A stretch of DNA of 64,000 bases from Ferruginibacter sp. Lineage in GTDB: Bacteria; Bacteroidota; Bacteroidia; Chitinophagales; Chitinophagaceae. The stretch covers positions 1 through 64,000 of the forward strand of contig JAOQAK010000079.1 of assembly GCA_025963635.1 (NCBI GenBank). Reading direction: 5' to 3'. The position numbers were made by a program, and so were the translations under genes. The notes beneath the pieces are model-generated. The model saw only the letters and a list, made by a program, of their open reading frames with translations. It ran no database searches and had not been told where the DNA came from. Below are positions 63,237 to 64,000 of the stretch, one piece after another. Numbering within the stretch: the stretch's first letter is position 1; each line of letters opens with the position of its first letter.

Positions 63237-64000
63237 ATGAAAATAGCTTTCTTTTCTACCAAGTCATACGACCGACAATTTTTTGACCTATATGCCGCAA
63301 CTCATGAAATCATTTATTTTGAAGCCAGGCTAACGCACCAAACGGTTAACCTTGCCAGTGGATGTAATGCGGTTTGTGTTTTTGTAAATGATAAACTGAG
63401 TGCGAATGTTATAGGGGAGTTAAAAAAAATGAATGTGCAATTGATCGCTTTACGTAGCGCCGGATTTAATAATGTGGATCTTGCTGCCGCAAAAGAAAAT
63501 GCTATACCGGTAGTAAGGGTTCCTGACTATTCGCCTTATGCCGTTGCAGAGCATGCCGTTGCACTCATCTTAACGCTAAACCGCAAAACACATAAAGCTT
63601 ATAACCGCGTAAGGGAAGGCAACTTTTCTTTAGAAAGATTGACCGGGTTCGATCTGCATGGCAAAACAGTGGGTGTAATCGGTACCGGAAAGATCGGCCA
63701 GGTATTTTGCGACATCATGCTTGGCTTTGGTTGCAAAGTACTTGCTTTTGATTTGATTGCTCATCAGCCAACCGTTGCAAAGGGAGTGGAATATTTACCG
63801 TTGACAGATATACTGCAGCAGGCCGACATCATTTCACTGCATTGCCCGTTGAATGAACAAACCAAACACATCATCAATGACCAAACCATTGCAATAATGA
63901 AAAAGGGTGTAATGCTTATCAATACCAGTCGTGGTGCACTGATTAATACCATTGCGGCCATCAATGGATTAAAAACAGGAAGCATAGGCTATTTGGGATT
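63237..64000 (+). CDS. D-lactate dehydrogenase family protein, C-terminally cut by window edge
   Basis: The first ~254 residues are present (start MKIAFFSTKSYDRQFFDLYA). Features of D-2-hydroxyacid dehydrogenases: LIALRSAGFNNVDL, the VAEHAVALILTLNRKTHKAY helix, the NAD-binding GVIGTGKIGQVF, the LHCPLNEQTKHIIN segment and NTSRGALINT. They match the fermentative LdhA type. It is transcribed divergently from asnS; TATCTTAG at ~63225 may be the -7 box. Confidence 0.93.
   Translation, partial: MKIAFFSTKSYDRQFFDLYAATHEIIYFEARLTHQTVNLASGCNAVCVFVNDKLSANVIGELKKMNVQLIALRSAGFNNVDLAAAKENAIPVVRVPDYSPYAVAEHAVALILTLNRKTHKAYNRVREGNFSLERLTGFDLHGKTVGVIGTGKIGQVFCDIMLGFGCKVLAFDLIAHQPTVAKGVEYLPLTDILQQADIISLHCPLNEQTKHIINDQTIAIMKKGVMLINTSRGALINTIAAINGLKTGSIGYLG

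Noticed and set aside
1..64000. CRISPR arrays, rRNA genes, prophage structural genes, integrase
   Set aside because: I saw no regularly spaced identical repeats, rRNA signatures, phage tail or capsid-like proteins, or integrase motifs. Only an IS4-type remnant is present.

Overview
This 64 kb window is chromosomal DNA of a member of the Bacteroidota, most likely family Chitinophagaceae. The evidence is a SusC/SusD pair, lipoproteins with SC/GC lipoboxes, promoters of the TTTG / TAnnTTTG type, absence of Shine-Dalgarno sequences, moderate GC content and many typical small Bacteroidota proteins. I worked by eye only; family names rest on motifs seen in the translations.

Layout. 1-16.7 kb is mixed housekeeping: the start of an Ate-like aminoacyl-protein transferase (cut by the window edge), a GH9 glycosidase fused to a CE4-like polysaccharide deacetylase domain, a lipoprotein M28 peptidase, peptidase E, an aldo/keto reductase, tRNA-Gly(CCC), a DUF1345 membrane protein, HemN with an uncharacterised cysteine-rich partner, and a membrane protein / histidine kinase / NarL-type regulator operon. 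16.7-30.2 kb is the accessory region of most interest. It holds five hydrolases without a recognisable signal peptide (a metzincin-like protease, a GH19 lysozyme/chitinase, a DUF2235 lipase-like protein, an M15-type peptidase with a peptidoglycan-binding domain, and a papain-like C1 peptidase), interspersed with lipoproteins, membrane proteins and small unknown proteins. Four transcription units there carry the same leader motif (CCGGGTAGCCGAAAACGG, 4-7 nt, GAGTAGGCA) 15-18 nt before the start codon. Four intergenic regions carry the same promoter-like motif (TTGCA, exactly 18 nt, TA[T/A]GTTAGTA). This looks like a co-regulated effector or lytic-enzyme regulon with an undescribed cis element.

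30.3-41.4 kb carries a rhomboid protease, a DUF4870 protein, a CPA1 Na+/H+ antiporter, a Tat-type SGNH hydrolase, a decayed IS4-type transposase, the SbcCD nuclease and a LacI regulator. 41.8-48.9 kb is a polysaccharide utilisation locus for a uronate polymer (KdgF-like cupin, alginate-lyase-family enzyme, SusC, SusD, small lipoprotein) under the adjacent LacI protein. 49-51.3 kb is a compact three-gene unit (cupin-like, HD-domain, two-TM protein) of unknown function. The rest holds tRNA-Phe, a zinc alcohol dehydrogenase, a highly structured intergenic region, RecQ, KdsD-type sugar-phosphate isomerase, mannose-1-phosphate guanylyltransferase, a methionine-aminotransferase-like PLP enzyme, a tandem universal stress protein, a frameshifted DinB-like protein, AsnS, and a D-lactate dehydrogenase truncated by the window end.

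Two coding regions (20092-20630 and 60971-61418) continue in another frame and look like real frameshifts or base-call errors.
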